From assembly GCF_029016485.1 (NCBI RefSeq), contig NZ_CP092107.1, forward strand, positions 1 through 64,000: DNA of 64,000 bases, written 5' to 3'. Within the stretch, counting starts at the first letter, position 1. Each line of letters starts with the position of its first letter. Below are positions 18,626 through 27,740 of the stretch, piece by piece. Origin of the DNA: Vibrio sp. JC009. Lineage in GTDB: Bacteria; Pseudomonadota; Gammaproteobacteria; Enterobacterales; Vibrionaceae. Position numbers and translations under genes: made by a program. The notes beneath the pieces are model-generated. The model searched no databases. It was not told where the DNA came from and saw nothing but the letters and a program-made list of their open reading frames with translations.

Positions 18626-18936
18626 CTTTTATTTCCCTCTTATCGATTTAACTTGTAAACGCCTTGCCTTTTTCTCCTGGCAGGGTGTTTGTTGATGTTT
18701 TTGTCGTTTTCCAACCTTCACAATTTCCTCCTTCATAGGATGTAACTTCACGCTACTTTGCTTTCTTTATTTGAGAGATAGATTACACATTTATTACGAA
18801 AATGTTGGTTGTTTGTACATATTTGATCCGTGTCAAACTTGAGAAGGTGCCTAATTTTTATTCACGACTAGTATTAAATTTGATAGAGAAATTAATTAGT
18901 ACATTGCAGGTTATTGCTGACACAAAGGAGGGATGT

Positions 18937-19161
18937 GTGGCTACGGAATTTACAAGATTGGAGTTCGAAGGCGGTAGCGTCATTGTTGTAACAACTCCGC
19001 AGGGAAGCGGTCAATATACGATTCAGGGAAACAAACAGTCGGGCTGGAGCAGGACTACGGGGATCCAGAGTCAGCCGCATGTCACTCTGGTTGACGGTGT
19101 GATTCATCAGTTTGGCGGGAGAGTTAAGAGAAGACTTCAACATACAACAATGGACTGTTAA
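18937..19161 (+). CDS. Hypothetical protein (74 aa)
   Basis: The GTG at 18937 is chosen because AAAGGAGGG lies about six bases upstream, one of the best ribosome sites in the window. The longer frame from 18802 has none. The product (VATEFTRLEFEGGSVIVVTT...) is beta-rich and polar, with no signal peptide and no recognised domain. The stretch 18626-18936 upstream is non-coding as far as I can see. A terminator hairpin follows at 19205. Confidence 0.5.
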   Translation: MATEFTRLEFEGGSVIVVTTPQGSGQYTIQGNKQSGWSRTTGIQSQPHVTLVDGVIHQFGGRVKRRLQHTTMDC

Positions 19162-19204
19162 ATAAAGCTAATAACGTCAGAACAACCATCAACAGTAACC
19201 TTAG

Positions 19205-19234
19205 CAAACGTAGCCGAATGGCTACGTTTTTTTG
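19205..19234. terminator. Bidirectional terminator before glgC 3' end
   Basis: AAACGTAGCC-GAAT-GGCTACGTTTTTTT is a 10-bp stem with a T-run on the plus strand. It terminates the small gene at 18937 and, read on the minus strand, may serve glgC, whose stop lies at 19247. Confidence 0.85.
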
Positions 19235-19246
19235 CACTATTATCAT

Positions 19247-20464
19247 TTATTCAAAGAGATAAGACTCAGGAACAACAACGATGCCCTGCTCAGAAATGGT
19301 AAACCGTCTTGCATCTTCAGCCGGATTGACGCCAATTTTAGTACCGTCCGGGATCTTTACATGCTTGTCGATAATGCAGTTTTTTAGCTGGCAGTCTTCT
19401 CCCACTTCTACTGAGTCAAACAGAATACTGTCTGCCACCGTGGAGCCATTTCCCACTTTAACACTGGAGGAAAGAATGGAGTTCTGAACAGAGCCGCCGG
19501 AAATAACAACGCCGTTTGAGATTAACGAGTTGATAAATATCCCTTCATTTCCGGTTGCTGAGGATACCGTCCTTGCCGGAGGAAGTTGCCGTTCATAAGT
19601 TCTGATAGCCCAGTCTGTCTGGTAAAGATCCATAGGCGGAACAGGTGAAAGCAGATCCATATTGGCCTGGTAGAATGAATCTATGGTGCCCACATCACGC
19701 CAGTATGCGTCCTGGGAAACCCGGCCTGTTTTGCCTCCGAAGCGGTGGGCATAAACAGCTTCTTTATCAATTAGCTTAGGAATAATATCTTTACCAAAGT
19801 CATGGCTGGAGTTCTGGTCTTCCGCATCCGCTTCCAATGCGTCAATCAGAGCTTTTGTGGTGAAAATATAGATTCCCATCGATGCAAGGCTCTTTTCAGG
19901 ATCGGATGGAATGGTTGCGGGCTCTGCCGGTTTTTCTGCAAAAGAGATGATTTTTTGTTCTTCATCGACGGACATGACACCGAATGCTTTCGCTTCTTCT
20001 ACGGGAACGTCCATACAGGCGATGGTCAGGTCGGCGCCGGTTTTCTTATGCCGCTTTAGCATTGGCTCGTAGTCCATCCGGTAAATATGATCGCCGGATA
20101 AAACCACAACATACTTTGCTTCACTGCGCGACAGCAGCCACAGGTTCTGATAGATAGCATCGGCTGTGCCACTATACCAGCTATCGCCTTTCCTCATCTG
20201 CGGAGGAATGGCAGTAACATATTCACCAAGTTCAGGATTGAAGACTGACCAGCCGTCTCGCAGGTGTTTTTGCAATGAATGGGATTTGTACTGGGTAAGC
20301 ACCAGGATTCTTCTCAGACCTGAGTGCAGACAATTGGTCAGGGTAAAATCGATAATCCGGTATTTGCCGCCAAATGGAACCGCCGGTTTGGCTCTGTTAT
20401 CGGTTAACGGAGACAGCCGTGAGCCAACGCCTCCGGCCAGCACAACGGTAAGTGTATCTTGCAT
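19247..20464 (-). CDS. glgC: Glucose-1-phosphate adenylyltransferase (ADP-glucose pyrophosphorylase)
   Basis: 405 residues, usual for Vibrio GlgC. The nucleotide-binding motif VVLAGGVGSRLSPLTDNRAKPAVPFGGKYR is at the N-terminus, followed by VVVLSGDHIYRMDYEPML (catalytic Asp region) and IISFAEKPAEP. The C-terminal third is a left-handed beta-helix (repeated VVISGGSVQNSILSSSVKVGNGSTV-like turns). It makes ADP-glucose from glucose-1-phosphate and ATP for glycogen synthesis. No glgA adjoins it. An alpha-amylase gene about 6 kb away may relate to the same polymer. The stop codon is 12 bp from the terminator. Confidence 0.95.
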   Translation of the reverse strand: MQDTLTVVLAGGVGSRLSPLTDNRAKPAVPFGGKYRIIDFTLTNCLHSGLRRILVLTQYKSHSLQKHLRDGWSVFNPELGEYVTAIPPQMRKGDSWYSGTADAIYQNLWLLSRSEAKYVVVLSGDHIYRMDYEPMLKRHKKTGADLTIACMDVPVEEAKAFGVMSVDEEQKIISFAEKPAEPATIPSDPEKSLASMGIYIFTTKALIDALEADAEDQNSSHDFGKDIIPKLIDKEAVYAHRFGGKTGRVSQDAYWRDVGTIDSFYQANMDLLSPVPPMDLYQTDWAIRTYERQLPPARTVSSATGNEGIFINSLISNGVVISGGSVQNSILSSSVKVGNGSTVADSILFDSVEVGEDCQLKNCIIDKHVKIPDGTKIGVNPAEDARRFTISEQGIVVVPESYLFE

Positions 20465-20725
20465 AGTTCATTCCCTGATAGAGTGCATTTGTTGCAAAAG
20501 AGTTACAAGAAATAAGCCAAAATATGAGTTCTTATATATCAGTTGCTTACGTATCTCAGGCTCTCCTTTTTGCCCAAATTCGGTGCTACAAGATCTGGTT
20601 TGCACCAATATGGAGAGAAATGAGATGTAATTTCCCGCTTCTGTAAGTTCAGTTTTGAGTCACATATATCAACCGGTTTCTCAGTCCAATGCTATAGTGA
20701 TTTTAGTAGGTTAGGAGGGATTTAG

Positions 20726-21478
20726 ATGCGATATTTAATAACGGTTTTTACTCTTCTGTTATCACTTACGGTTTTTCCGGTGAGTGCAGAATCGGCCTAT
20801 GAGATCGTTGATAAGTCTGACAAGCAGATGCGGGGTGACTCAAGTTACTCGGTTATGACTATGCGCATTATCCGCCCTGACTGGACCCGCAGCATGAGCA
20901 TGAAGAGCTGGACAAAAGGTCAGGATCACTCACTGGTTCTGATAACCGCCCCGGCTAAAGACAAAGGCAGTGCATCACTTAAGCGCTATCGTGAAATGTG
21001 GAACTGGATTCCCGGCATAGAGCGAATTATCAAAATAGCGCCTTCCATGCTAAGTCAGTCCTGGATGGGGTCTGACTTTACCAATGATGACCTTATCAAC
21101 CAGTCCTCCATCGTCGTGGACTACGACCACACGCTTATCGGACAACAGGAGTTTGATAATGACCAGACCTGGGTTATCGATGCGATAGCAAAACCGGATG
21201 CTCCGGTTGTCTGGAGTAAGGTGCGTTTATGGATATCAGCTGATACCTACCTGCAAAGAAAAGTGGAATTTTATGATGAGTTCGGCGACCTTGTAAATCT
21301 GCTGCAAACCTTTGATATCAAGGAAGTGGGAGGCAGGATGCTGGCAACCCGAATGGAGATGATGCCGGTAGATAAACCGGGGCAGAAAACCGAGATGGTG
21401 ACCCATGAGGCTCAGTTTGATTTTGAGATTAGGGATGAGTTTTTCTCTCTTAAGCAGATGCAGTCACTAAGAGATTAG
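20726..21478 (+). CDS. LolA-like outer-membrane lipoprotein-sorting protein
   Basis: 250 residues with a signal peptide (1-22, ending PVSAES). The mature part follows the LolA-like family often annotated as outer membrane lipoprotein-sorting protein: YEIVDKSDKQMRGDSSYSVMTMRI, then KMWNWIP-type (REMWNWIPGIERIIKI) and SDFTNDDLI, then ISADTYLQRKVEFYDE. Such proteins probably shuttle a lipid or lipoprotein across the periplasm. It is the first gene of a tight five-gene operon with two MacB/LolC-type permeases, an ATPase and an outer-membrane barrel. The promoter must lie in 20465-20725, and AGGAGGG precedes the ATG. Confidence 0.82.
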   Translation: MRYLITVFTLLLSLTVFPVSAESAYEIVDKSDKQMRGDSSYSVMTMRIIRPDWTRSMSMKSWTKGQDHSLVLITAPAKDKGSASLKRYREMWNWIPGIERIIKIAPSMLSQSWMGSDFTNDDLINQSSIVVDYDHTLIGQQEFDNDQTWVIDAIAKPDAPVVWSKVRLWISADTYLQRKVEFYDEFGDLVNLLQTFDIKEVGGRMLATRMEMMPVDKPGQKTEMVTHEAQFDFEIRDEFFSLKQMQSLRD

Positions 21479-21501
21479 CTTCTTTTGAATGCGGGGATTA
21501 C

Positions 21502-22731
21502 ATGTTATTAAAGCTGGCCTGGCGAAACCTATGGCGACAAAAAAGAAGAACCATACTAACGTCTTCAGCGTTGGTACTGGCTCTGTTTTTGTCTCTGTTG
21601 ACCCGGACGCTTCAGGAAGGAACCTACGCGGCCAATATTGAAAACTCAGCCCGCTTTTATACCGGTCTTATTCAGATTCAGCATCCCGAATATGAAGACA
21701 GCCTGAGTATTGATGATGTGATTGCACAAAAAGGCGAAACCTTTCAGATAATTAAAAAGCATGCAAATGTCAAAACCGTTTTGCCCAGAATAGAATCCTT
21801 CGCACTTGCAGCAGCGGGTGACAAATCAAAAGGCGTAATGGTGCTGGGTGTGCAGCCGTATGAAGAAAACCGCTACTCCGGGATTAGCAAGAAACTGGTT
21901 AAAGGCGAGTTTTTAAGCGCGAACGACAGACAAATACTGATTGGAGAGGGGGTTGCCAATTACTTCGGCCTGGATGTCGGAGATGAAATGGTTCTCTATG
22001 GGCAAGGATACCGGGGCCAGACTGCCGCTGGTTTATATCCGGTTAAAGGGATTTTGAAATATCCGTTGCCGCAACTTGATAATCAACTGGTTTACCTGCC
22101 TTTATCTCTGGCTCAGGAGCTTTACAGCACAGGTGAAAATATCACCGCCTGGGTGCTGCATACAGAGGATCTGAAAGAGCTGGATAATACGGTATCTGAA
22201 CTCCGTCAACGCTTTGATAAAGCGCTTAATGTCAGAGACTGGGAAAGTCTGGCTCCGGAAATGGCGCAACAGATCATGATGGATAAAGCCGGCGGCGTAT
22301 TTATGATTTATGTGCTGTATGGTGTGGTCGGCTTTGGTCTGTTTGCCACCATTATGATGATGACCCTGGAGAGGCAACGTGAATTTGCGGTCATGCTGGC
22401 AACCGGTTTGCTCAGAAGCAGGCTGGTTTTTCTGGTGGTTATTGAGTCAGCTTTTATTGCAGTTATTGGTGTTGTCATTGGTATGCTGGTATCGGCCCCA
22501 GTTCTGGCTTACCTCTATTTTAATCCGATCCGTTTTACCGGAGAAACCGCTCAGATGATGCTAGATTCCGGTTTTGAGCCGATCATGCCGGTCTCTCTGG
22601 CACCTTTACTGTTTTTTGAGCAGATATACGCGGTGCTGTTTATTTTGCTTTTATGTCTGATTTATCCTCTTATCCGAATCTACCGACTGAATCTGGTCAG
22701 CGCCCTGAAAGGAGGTGCTCATGCTCGTTAA
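21502..22731 (+). CDS. ABC transporter permease (FtsX/MacB/LolC type), first of two
   Basis: 409 residues. It begins MLLKLAWRNLWRQKRRTILTS, with a cytoplasmic amphipathic start and the first membrane helix at about 20-40. A large periplasmic domain (about 45-265) is followed by three helices from about 270 to 400, including GLFATIMMMTLERQREFAVMLATG. This is the four-helix MacB/LolC/E topology. Its start resembles that of the next gene (MLVKLAWRNLWRNKLRTS), so the two are paralogues and probably a heterodimer. It lies 23 bp after the LolA-like gene. Confidence 0.88.
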   Translation: MLLKLAWRNLWRQKRRTILTSSALVLALFLSLLTRTLQEGTYAANIENSARFYTGLIQIQHPEYEDSLSIDDVIAQKGETFQIIKKHANVKTVLPRIESFALAAAGDKSKGVMVLGVQPYEENRYSGISKKLVKGEFLSANDRQILIGEGVANYFGLDVGDEMVLYGQGYRGQTAAGLYPVKGILKYPLPQLDNQLVYLPLSLAQELYSTGENITAWVLHTEDLKELDNTVSELRQRFDKALNVRDWESLAPEMAQQIMMDKAGGVFMIYVLYGVVGFGLFATIMMMTLERQREFAVMLATGLLRSRLVFLVVIESAFIAVIGVVIGMLVSAPVLAYLYFNPIRFTGETAQMMLDSGFEPIMPVSLAPLLFFEQIYAVLFILLLCLIYPLIRIYRLNLVSALKGGAHAR

Positions 22732-23956
22732 ACTGGCGTGGCGAAACCTCTGGCGAAACAAGCTCCGGACCAGCATTATGCTTGGCGCCATGGTCTTCGG
22801 ACTCTCCGGGCTGGCATTGATGATGGGATTTATGTCCGGGATGGTGGATAACATGATAGATAACGCCATCAAATGGCAGATAAGTCATATCCAAATCCAC
22901 AATCACAGGTTCACTGAAAACCCGGATATCGAAGACACAATTGAAGATGCTCAGACTCTGATTACCGCAATTGAACAAAACCCGGATGTGAAATACTGGT
23001 CTGCGCGTTTTGTTGTGGACGGGATGATAGGTTCTGCCAGGAGCAATCGCGGCGTGCAGATTAATGGAGTTGATCCGGATGCTGAAGCCCAAATAACACC
23101 GCTTGCTGAAAATCTCATAGCAGGAGAGTGGCTGGATTATCAGGGAAGAAACCCGGTACTGGTCTCAGAAAAAATTGCTTCCCGTCTGCGCCTGAAAACC
23201 GGCTCGAAAGTGGTACTCACCTTTACAAACGGTGAGGGAGAGGTGACAGGTGCGGCTTTCCGGGTAAAAGGCATCTTTAAAACACCCTCATCGGCTTTTG
23301 ATGAGGGCAATGTTCTTGTGCGGATACAAGATTTACAAAAAGTGGCCGGTATGGATGGGGTACATGAGATTGCCCTGCTGCTAAAAGGTGAGCTGGCTGC
23401 AAATTCAGATGCCAGGCTAAAAAAGGTAACGGCCGGGCTATCCAATGCGGCTTCTGACAAAACTCTGGTCCGGAGCTGGACTCAGGTGCAGCCTCTGCTG
23501 GCTTCAATGATCAATACCATGGCGGTAAGTAATGCCATTATGCTGGGTATCTTTGTGCTGGCAATGGGCTTTGGCATCGTGAATATTATGCTGATGTCCG
23601 TGTTTGAAAGAACTCAGGAGATAGGCGTGCTTATGGCAGTAGGAATGACCAGGGCAAAGGTATTTGTTCTTATTATTCTGGAAAGCTTCTGGCTGGGCGT
23701 ATGCGGGGCCGGTTTGGGGGTGGCAGTTTGTATCCTGCTTATGTCGGTGCTGCAGGTAACCGGGTTATCTCTGGGCTCGATGGCCGAAGGGCTGGGCGCT
23801 TATGGTGTCGATACTCTGCTTTATCCACGGGTATCAGCGGCGGAGTATCAGGTTGTATTTATCTCGGTTGTACTGGCAAGTATTCTGGCGGCGGTTTATC
23901 CGGCGCGTCAGATCTTAAAGAAAAGCCCGGCAGAGGCGATGGCGGAGAAGCATTAA
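22721..23956 (+). CDS. ABC transporter permease (FtsX/MacB/LolC type), second of two
   Basis: 411 residues from the ATG at 22721, chosen because AAAGGAGGTG lies directly upstream; a GTG at 22715 is less likely. It overlaps the preceding permease by 11 bp. One N-terminal helix, a periplasmic domain, and a three-helix C-terminal part with MLMSVFERTQEIGVLMAVGMTRAKV, the FtsX-family signature. It pairs with the first permease and the ATPase encoded next. By analogy with LolCDE it may extract or transport a lipidated substrate rather than a small drug. This is inference. Confidence 0.88.
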   Translation: MLVKLAWRNLWRNKLRTSIMLGAMVFGLSGLALMMGFMSGMVDNMIDNAIKWQISHIQIHNHRFTENPDIEDTIEDAQTLITAIEQNPDVKYWSARFVVDGMIGSARSNRGVQINGVDPDAEAQITPLAENLIAGEWLDYQGRNPVLVSEKIASRLRLKTGSKVVLTFTNGEGEVTGAAFRVKGIFKTPSSAFDEGNVLVRIQDLQKVAGMDGVHEIALLLKGELAANSDARLKKVTAGLSNAASDKTLVRSWTQVQPLLASMINTMAVSNAIMLGIFVLAMGFGIVNIMLMSVFERTQEIGVLMAVGMTRAKVFVLIILESFWLGVCGAGLGVAVCILLMSVLQVTGLSLGSMAEGLGAYGVDTLLYPRVSAAEYQVVFISVVLASILAAVYPARQILKKSPAEAMAEKH

Positions 23957-24658
23957 ATGGCGATCAAAATTACTCAGTTGTGCAAAACCTACAATCAGGA
24001 CAGCGACTTTCCGGTTCATGCGGTTCAGGGGTTGGATCTGACCATAGAACAGGGTGAGTTTGTGGCTATTATGGGGCCTTCGGGCTCGGGCAAAACCACT
24101 TTGCTGAATATGCTGGGTGGCATCGACATGCCTACAAGCGGCGAAGTGAGTATTGAAGGATGTAATATCTGCAATTTAAACGAGAAGGATAAGATAGCCT
24201 TTCGCCGGGATAATATAGGATTTATCTTTCAGGATTACAGCCTGCTGCCGGTTCTTACGGCGCTGGAAAATGTTGAGTTTGTTATGCAGCTGCAAGGGCG
24301 GGGAGACAGGGAGTGCAGGGAGAGGGCGGAAAGCCTGCTTAGTCAGGTAGGGCTTTCTGATCAGAAAAACAAAATACCGGCTAAACTGTCCGGCGGACAG
24401 CAGCAGAGGGTGGCTGTGGCAAGAGCGCTGGCTCCAAGGCCAAGGTTTGTGATGGCGGACGAGCCTACCGCTAATCTGGATGCACAGAGTACCGCTGAGC
24501 TTTTAGATATTATGCAGAACCTGAATGAGAAAGAGGGTATCACTTTTATCTTTTCTACTCATGATCCCAGAGTGATAACACGTGCCCGCAGGGTGATTGT
24601 GTTTGAAGACGGTAAGTTAAAAGAAGACCGGGTTAACTGTCAGGGCTTTAACGAATGA
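23957..24658 (+). CDS. ABC transporter ATP-binding protein (LolD/MacB-type)
   Basis: 233 residues. Walker A GPSGSGKTTLLN (about 40-51), Q-loop FIFQDYSLLPVLTALENVEF, signature LSGGQQQRVAVARAL, Walker B RFVMADEPTANLD and H-loop STHDPR. This is the LolD/MacB/FtsE subclass that works with permeases of the type encoded just before it. The start codon directly follows the upstream TAA (23954-23956), and the 3' end overlaps the next gene by the ATGA motif, so translation is coupled across the operon. Confidence 0.92.
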   Translation: MAIKITQLCKTYNQDSDFPVHAVQGLDLTIEQGEFVAIMGPSGSGKTTLLNMLGGIDMPTSGEVSIEGCNICNLNEKDKIAFRRDNIGFIFQDYSLLPVLTALENVEFVMQLQGRGDRECRERAESLLSQVGLSDQKNKIPAKLSGGQQQRVAVARALAPRPRFVMADEPTANLDAQSTAELLDIMQNLNEKEGITFIFSTHDPRVITRARRVIVFEDGKLKEDRVNCQGFNE

Positions 24659-25827
24659 GAAATTTAGCACCCGGATTACTGCTTGCGCTACATAGCTCGC
24701 TGTTGTGGGCACAGATACCGGGGCTGGAGCCGGAAAAAAACTGGGATCTGACTGGCTATCTGAAATACATGTTAACTGCCGCTTACCCTGATAGTGGAGG
24801 TGAAAGCTATGATCACCTTATTCATCAACGTTTTAATTATGAGTACCGCTTTAATTCTTCCTTAAGGCTGAATGCCGGTCTGCGAAGCCGGTATCTGTGG
24901 GGTGACGCTGCTAAGTCGTCCTATTACCGCGATACTGTCGGAAAAGATTCAGGCTATTTCAATCTGTCTGAGACCTGGTCGGAAGGGAGTGACTCTGTGG
25001 GTGTCAGTCAGTTTGACCGCCTGTATATCAACTTTGACCGTGATGAGTGGCAGTTTCAGGCGGGCCGGTTTCGTATTAACTGGGGAATGACCACCATCTG
25101 GAATCCCAATGATGTGTTTAACTCCTACTCAGTTTATGACTTTGATTATGAAGAAAGGCCTGGGTCGGATGCGGTTTCAGTGAGCAAGAAGTTAGGTTTT
25201 GCCAGTCAGTTGGATCTGGTCTACAGCCCCGATTCAGAGAAAGAGTTAAGCAGCTACGGTTTAAGATATCTGCTGAATGTAAGTCAGTGGGATGTCCAGT
25301 TACTGGGCGGAAAATCAGGCCTGGATCGGTATGCAGGAGTCGGCCTTGCCGGTGATGTTCTGGATGCAGGGTTAAGAGCGGAGATCAGTTACTTTGAGCC
25401 TACCCGTGATAAATGGCAGGGAGCAAACCAGCAAGAGTCTCTGGTTGCCAGTATAGAAGCAGACTATAGCTTTGGAGGCGATCATAACCTGATGCTAAGA
25501 GGTGCGCTGCTGTATATCTCGGACCCGCAACAGTGGCAAAATGCCGCTTTGTATCTGAATACGACGCTGTCGGCAAAATCGCTCAGTTTTGCCGAGTACT
25601 CCGCTTATGCGGATGTCAGCTTTATTACTTCTCCCTTAAACAGCGTTACCCTTTCTGCAATTTACTATCAGGATGACTCCTGTTATTTCTCGTTATCAGA
25701 CAGCTATTCTCTGTCGGATGACTGGCAACTGCTTGTCGTGTTGCAAAGGTTTGACGGAGATAATGACAGCCTGTTTGGAGAAAGCAAAAGCAGTCTTATT
25801 TACACTCAGTTAAGGTGGAATTTCTGA
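24655..25827 (+). CDS. Predicted outer-membrane beta-barrel protein
   Basis: 390 residues with a signal peptide (1-20, ending LLWAQ). The mature chain is rich in alternating aromatic/polar segments (YEYRFNSSLRLNAGLRSRYLWGD, DEWQFQAGRFRINWGMTTIW) and ends in a terminal phenylalanine (QLRWNF), the usual signature of outer-membrane barrels. WNPNDVFNSYSVYDFDYEE is reminiscent of DUF1302-like porins. Coupled by ATGA overlap to the ABC ATPase, it could be the outer-membrane partner or recipient of the LolA-like/ABC pathway. Its function is not established. Confidence 0.72.
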   Translation: MRNLAPGLLLALHSSLLWAQIPGLEPEKNWDLTGYLKYMLTAAYPDSGGESYDHLIHQRFNYEYRFNSSLRLNAGLRSRYLWGDAAKSSYYRDTVGKDSGYFNLSETWSEGSDSVGVSQFDRLYINFDRDEWQFQAGRFRINWGMTTIWNPNDVFNSYSVYDFDYEERPGSDAVSVSKKLGFASQLDLVYSPDSEKELSSYGLRYLLNVSQWDVQLLGGKSGLDRYAGVGLAGDVLDAGLRAEISYFEPTRDKWQGANQQESLVASIEADYSFGGDHNLMLRGALLYISDPQQWQNAALYLNTTLSAKSLSFAEYSAYADVSFITSPLNSVTLSAIYYQDDSCYFSLSDSYSLSDDWQLLVVLQRFDGDNDSLFGESKSSLIYTQLRWNF

Positions 25828-26251
25828 AAATTCGTGTTGAAAACGATAATTCATGCAAATTTAACACTTCAGGATATTACTGCCAGATATGGTCTGGCAG
25901 TCTCGCAGATTAGTTTTCAGGGTGATGAATGTGTTATTTTATCTGGTTGATATATTTGACTATATTGGTTTGTAATCCATTTAATTAATAGATGCCATCC
26001 TAAGGTCTTTGCTATGTAAGACCCAATTCTACGCCCTTATTCTCATCCTTAAGATAGATAAAAAAGGGTGATTTGATGGATATTTTTGTGTATATAATTC
26101 CGCATCTCTAGAGGTTTTTACGGCTTGAGTGATCTGCCAGATGGATTGTGATCCTCGCCAAACCGGGCTGAATAACAAACAGAGCCCTAAACAGCTTGCT
26201 TTTATCCGGATAATGATTTTTTCAGCAAGCTCAGATTCAGGAGACGACATT
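25828..26251. other. Intergenic region before the alpha-amylase gene
   Basis: 424 bp without a convincing gene, since the open frame upstream of 26252 lacks a ribosome site. A hairpin CTGCCAGATATGGTCTGGCAG at about 25880-25900, without a strong T-run, may end the envelope operon. The rest is AT-rich and must hold the amylase promoter. No operator was recognised. Confidence 0.4.
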
Positions 26252-27679
26252 ATGGATTTCTTTACGAATGCACGCGTTGCTGATTACAACCTGTTCAGCA
26301 GCGCTAAAAACAAAACGAATAAAGCAAAAACAGATTTAACAGCAGAAAAAACAGACGTGATCCTTCACGCATTTGACTGGCCATACTCTTATGTTGCCGA
26401 AAGTGCAAAGATGATCAGTGAAATGGGTTACCGCTCTGTACTGGTTTCTCCTCCGATGAAGTCCTTCAAACATGATGAAGGCACTGACTGGTGGCAGCGC
26501 TACCAGCCTCAGGATTACCGGGTTATCGATAATCAGCTGGGGAATACCCGCGATTTTATGGACATGGTAAACACACTGGCTGAGTACGGTGTTCAGGTTT
26601 ATGCCGATGTGGTGTTTAACCATATGGCCAATGAAGCCTACAGACGCAAAGATCTGCAGTATCCGTGTTCTACCGATATTAAACGCTATTCCGATGACTG
26701 GGATGATTACCAGTCTCTGCTGCTTTATGGCGACCTCAGTAAGCCTCTGTTCGATAAAGAACACTTTATGGAGGCCTTTGGTATCAAAGACTGGAAGGAC
26801 CGTTGGGAGGTCCAGAACGGCCGTATTACCGGTGGTGAGGATGATCCCGGCCTGCCTACGCTGAAAGTGTGTGATTATGTGGTGGAGCAGCAGCAAAATT
26901 ACCTGAAAGCACTTAAGGATATGGGCGTTAAGGGTTTCAGAATCGATGCGGCCAAGCATATGACCCTTGAGCATCTGTTGCGCGTCTGGACCAGTGATAT
27001 CGCTGAAGATGTGCATATCTTTGGTGAGATTATTACTGATGGTGGTGCGAGTCAGGAGGAGTACGAGCTGTTCCTGGAGCCTTATCTGGCGCACACTAAG
27101 CTGAGTGCCTACGACTTCCCGCTGTTTAATATGGTGCATGGTGCGTTCCAGAAAGACGGTAATATGGAGTCTTTGATTAATCCATACTCGTTTGGTCAGG
27201 CGCTGTCCAACTCCAGGGCAATCACATTTGCCATCACCCATGATATTCCAAACAATGATGTCTTTATGGACCTTATTCTGGACGAGCAGGATGAGTGGCT
27301 GGCCTACAGTTACATTCTGGGCCGGGATGGCGGAGTTCCGCTGGTTTATACCGATCTGGATACCAGTGGCATCAGGGGAAGGAACGACAGGCCTCGCTGG
27401 CTGGGTGTCTGGAAAGATCCGCGAATGGCTAAGATGATTCAGTTTCATAACCTGGTCCACGGAGAAGATATGGTGCCAATCGTTGCGGATAAAGATGTGG
27501 TGGTTTTTGCCCGTGGTGAGAAGGGACTGGTTGCCATCAATAAATCTGAGACTTCAGTTGTGATTGATTTTCAGTGGCATAAAGATATGACAGATCTGCT
27601 TCAGGATGAGGTTCATCCACTGGAAGGGGATGAGCTGAATCTGGTGCTGGGAGGCAAATCCTGCATGATGCTGGTTTAG
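26252..27679 (+). CDS. GH13 alpha-amylase family enzyme
   Basis: 475 residues from the ATG at 26252 (AGGAGAC eight bases upstream). The four GH13 regions are present: DVVFNH (region I), GFRIDAAKH (region II, nucleophile Asp), FGEII (region III, acid Glu) and THDIPNND (region IV, the usual HD). No signal peptide is visible, so a cytoplasmic enzyme acting on glycogen or maltodextrin is likely. The C-terminal part is a short beta domain (VVVFARGEKGLVAINKS). It stands alone, followed by a strong terminator. The exact substrate is uncertain. Confidence 0.88.
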   Translation: MDFFTNARVADYNLFSSAKNKTNKAKTDLTAEKTDVILHAFDWPYSYVAESAKMISEMGYRSVLVSPPMKSFKHDEGTDWWQRYQPQDYRVIDNQLGNTRDFMDMVNTLAEYGVQVYADVVFNHMANEAYRRKDLQYPCSTDIKRYSDDWDDYQSLLLYGDLSKPLFDKEHFMEAFGIKDWKDRWEVQNGRITGGEDDPGLPTLKVCDYVVEQQQNYLKALKDMGVKGFRIDAAKHMTLEHLLRVWTSDIAEDVHIFGEIITDGGASQEEYELFLEPYLAHTKLSAYDFPLFNMVHGAFQKDGNMESLINPYSFGQALSNSRAITFAITHDIPNNDVFMDLILDEQDEWLAYSYILGRDGGVPLVYTDLDTSGIRGRNDRPRWLGVWKDPRMAKMIQFHNLVHGEDMVPIVADKDVVVFARGEKGLVAINKSETSVVIDFQWHKDMTDLLQDEVHPLEGDELNLVLGGKSCMMLV

Positions 27680-27694
27680 CTTAACAGCAAATAG

Positions 27695-27725
27695 AAAAGG
27701 GAGTCGTCAGACTCCCTTTTGCGTT
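27695..27725 (+). terminator. Terminator after the alpha-amylase gene
   Basis: AAAAGGGAGTC-GTCA-GACTCCCTTTT is a perfect 11-bp stem followed by GCGTTTTT. It sits 15 bp after the amylase stop and before the convergent chemoreceptor stop, so it may serve both strands. Confidence 0.85.
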
Positions 27726-27740
27726 TTTAACCGGCCGGTT

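Noticed and set aside
26336..27460. 374-codon open frame on the minus strand inside the alpha-amylase gene
   Set aside because: The plus-strand frame has all four GH13 motifs; the antisense frame has no recognisable domain and is a by-product of codon bias.
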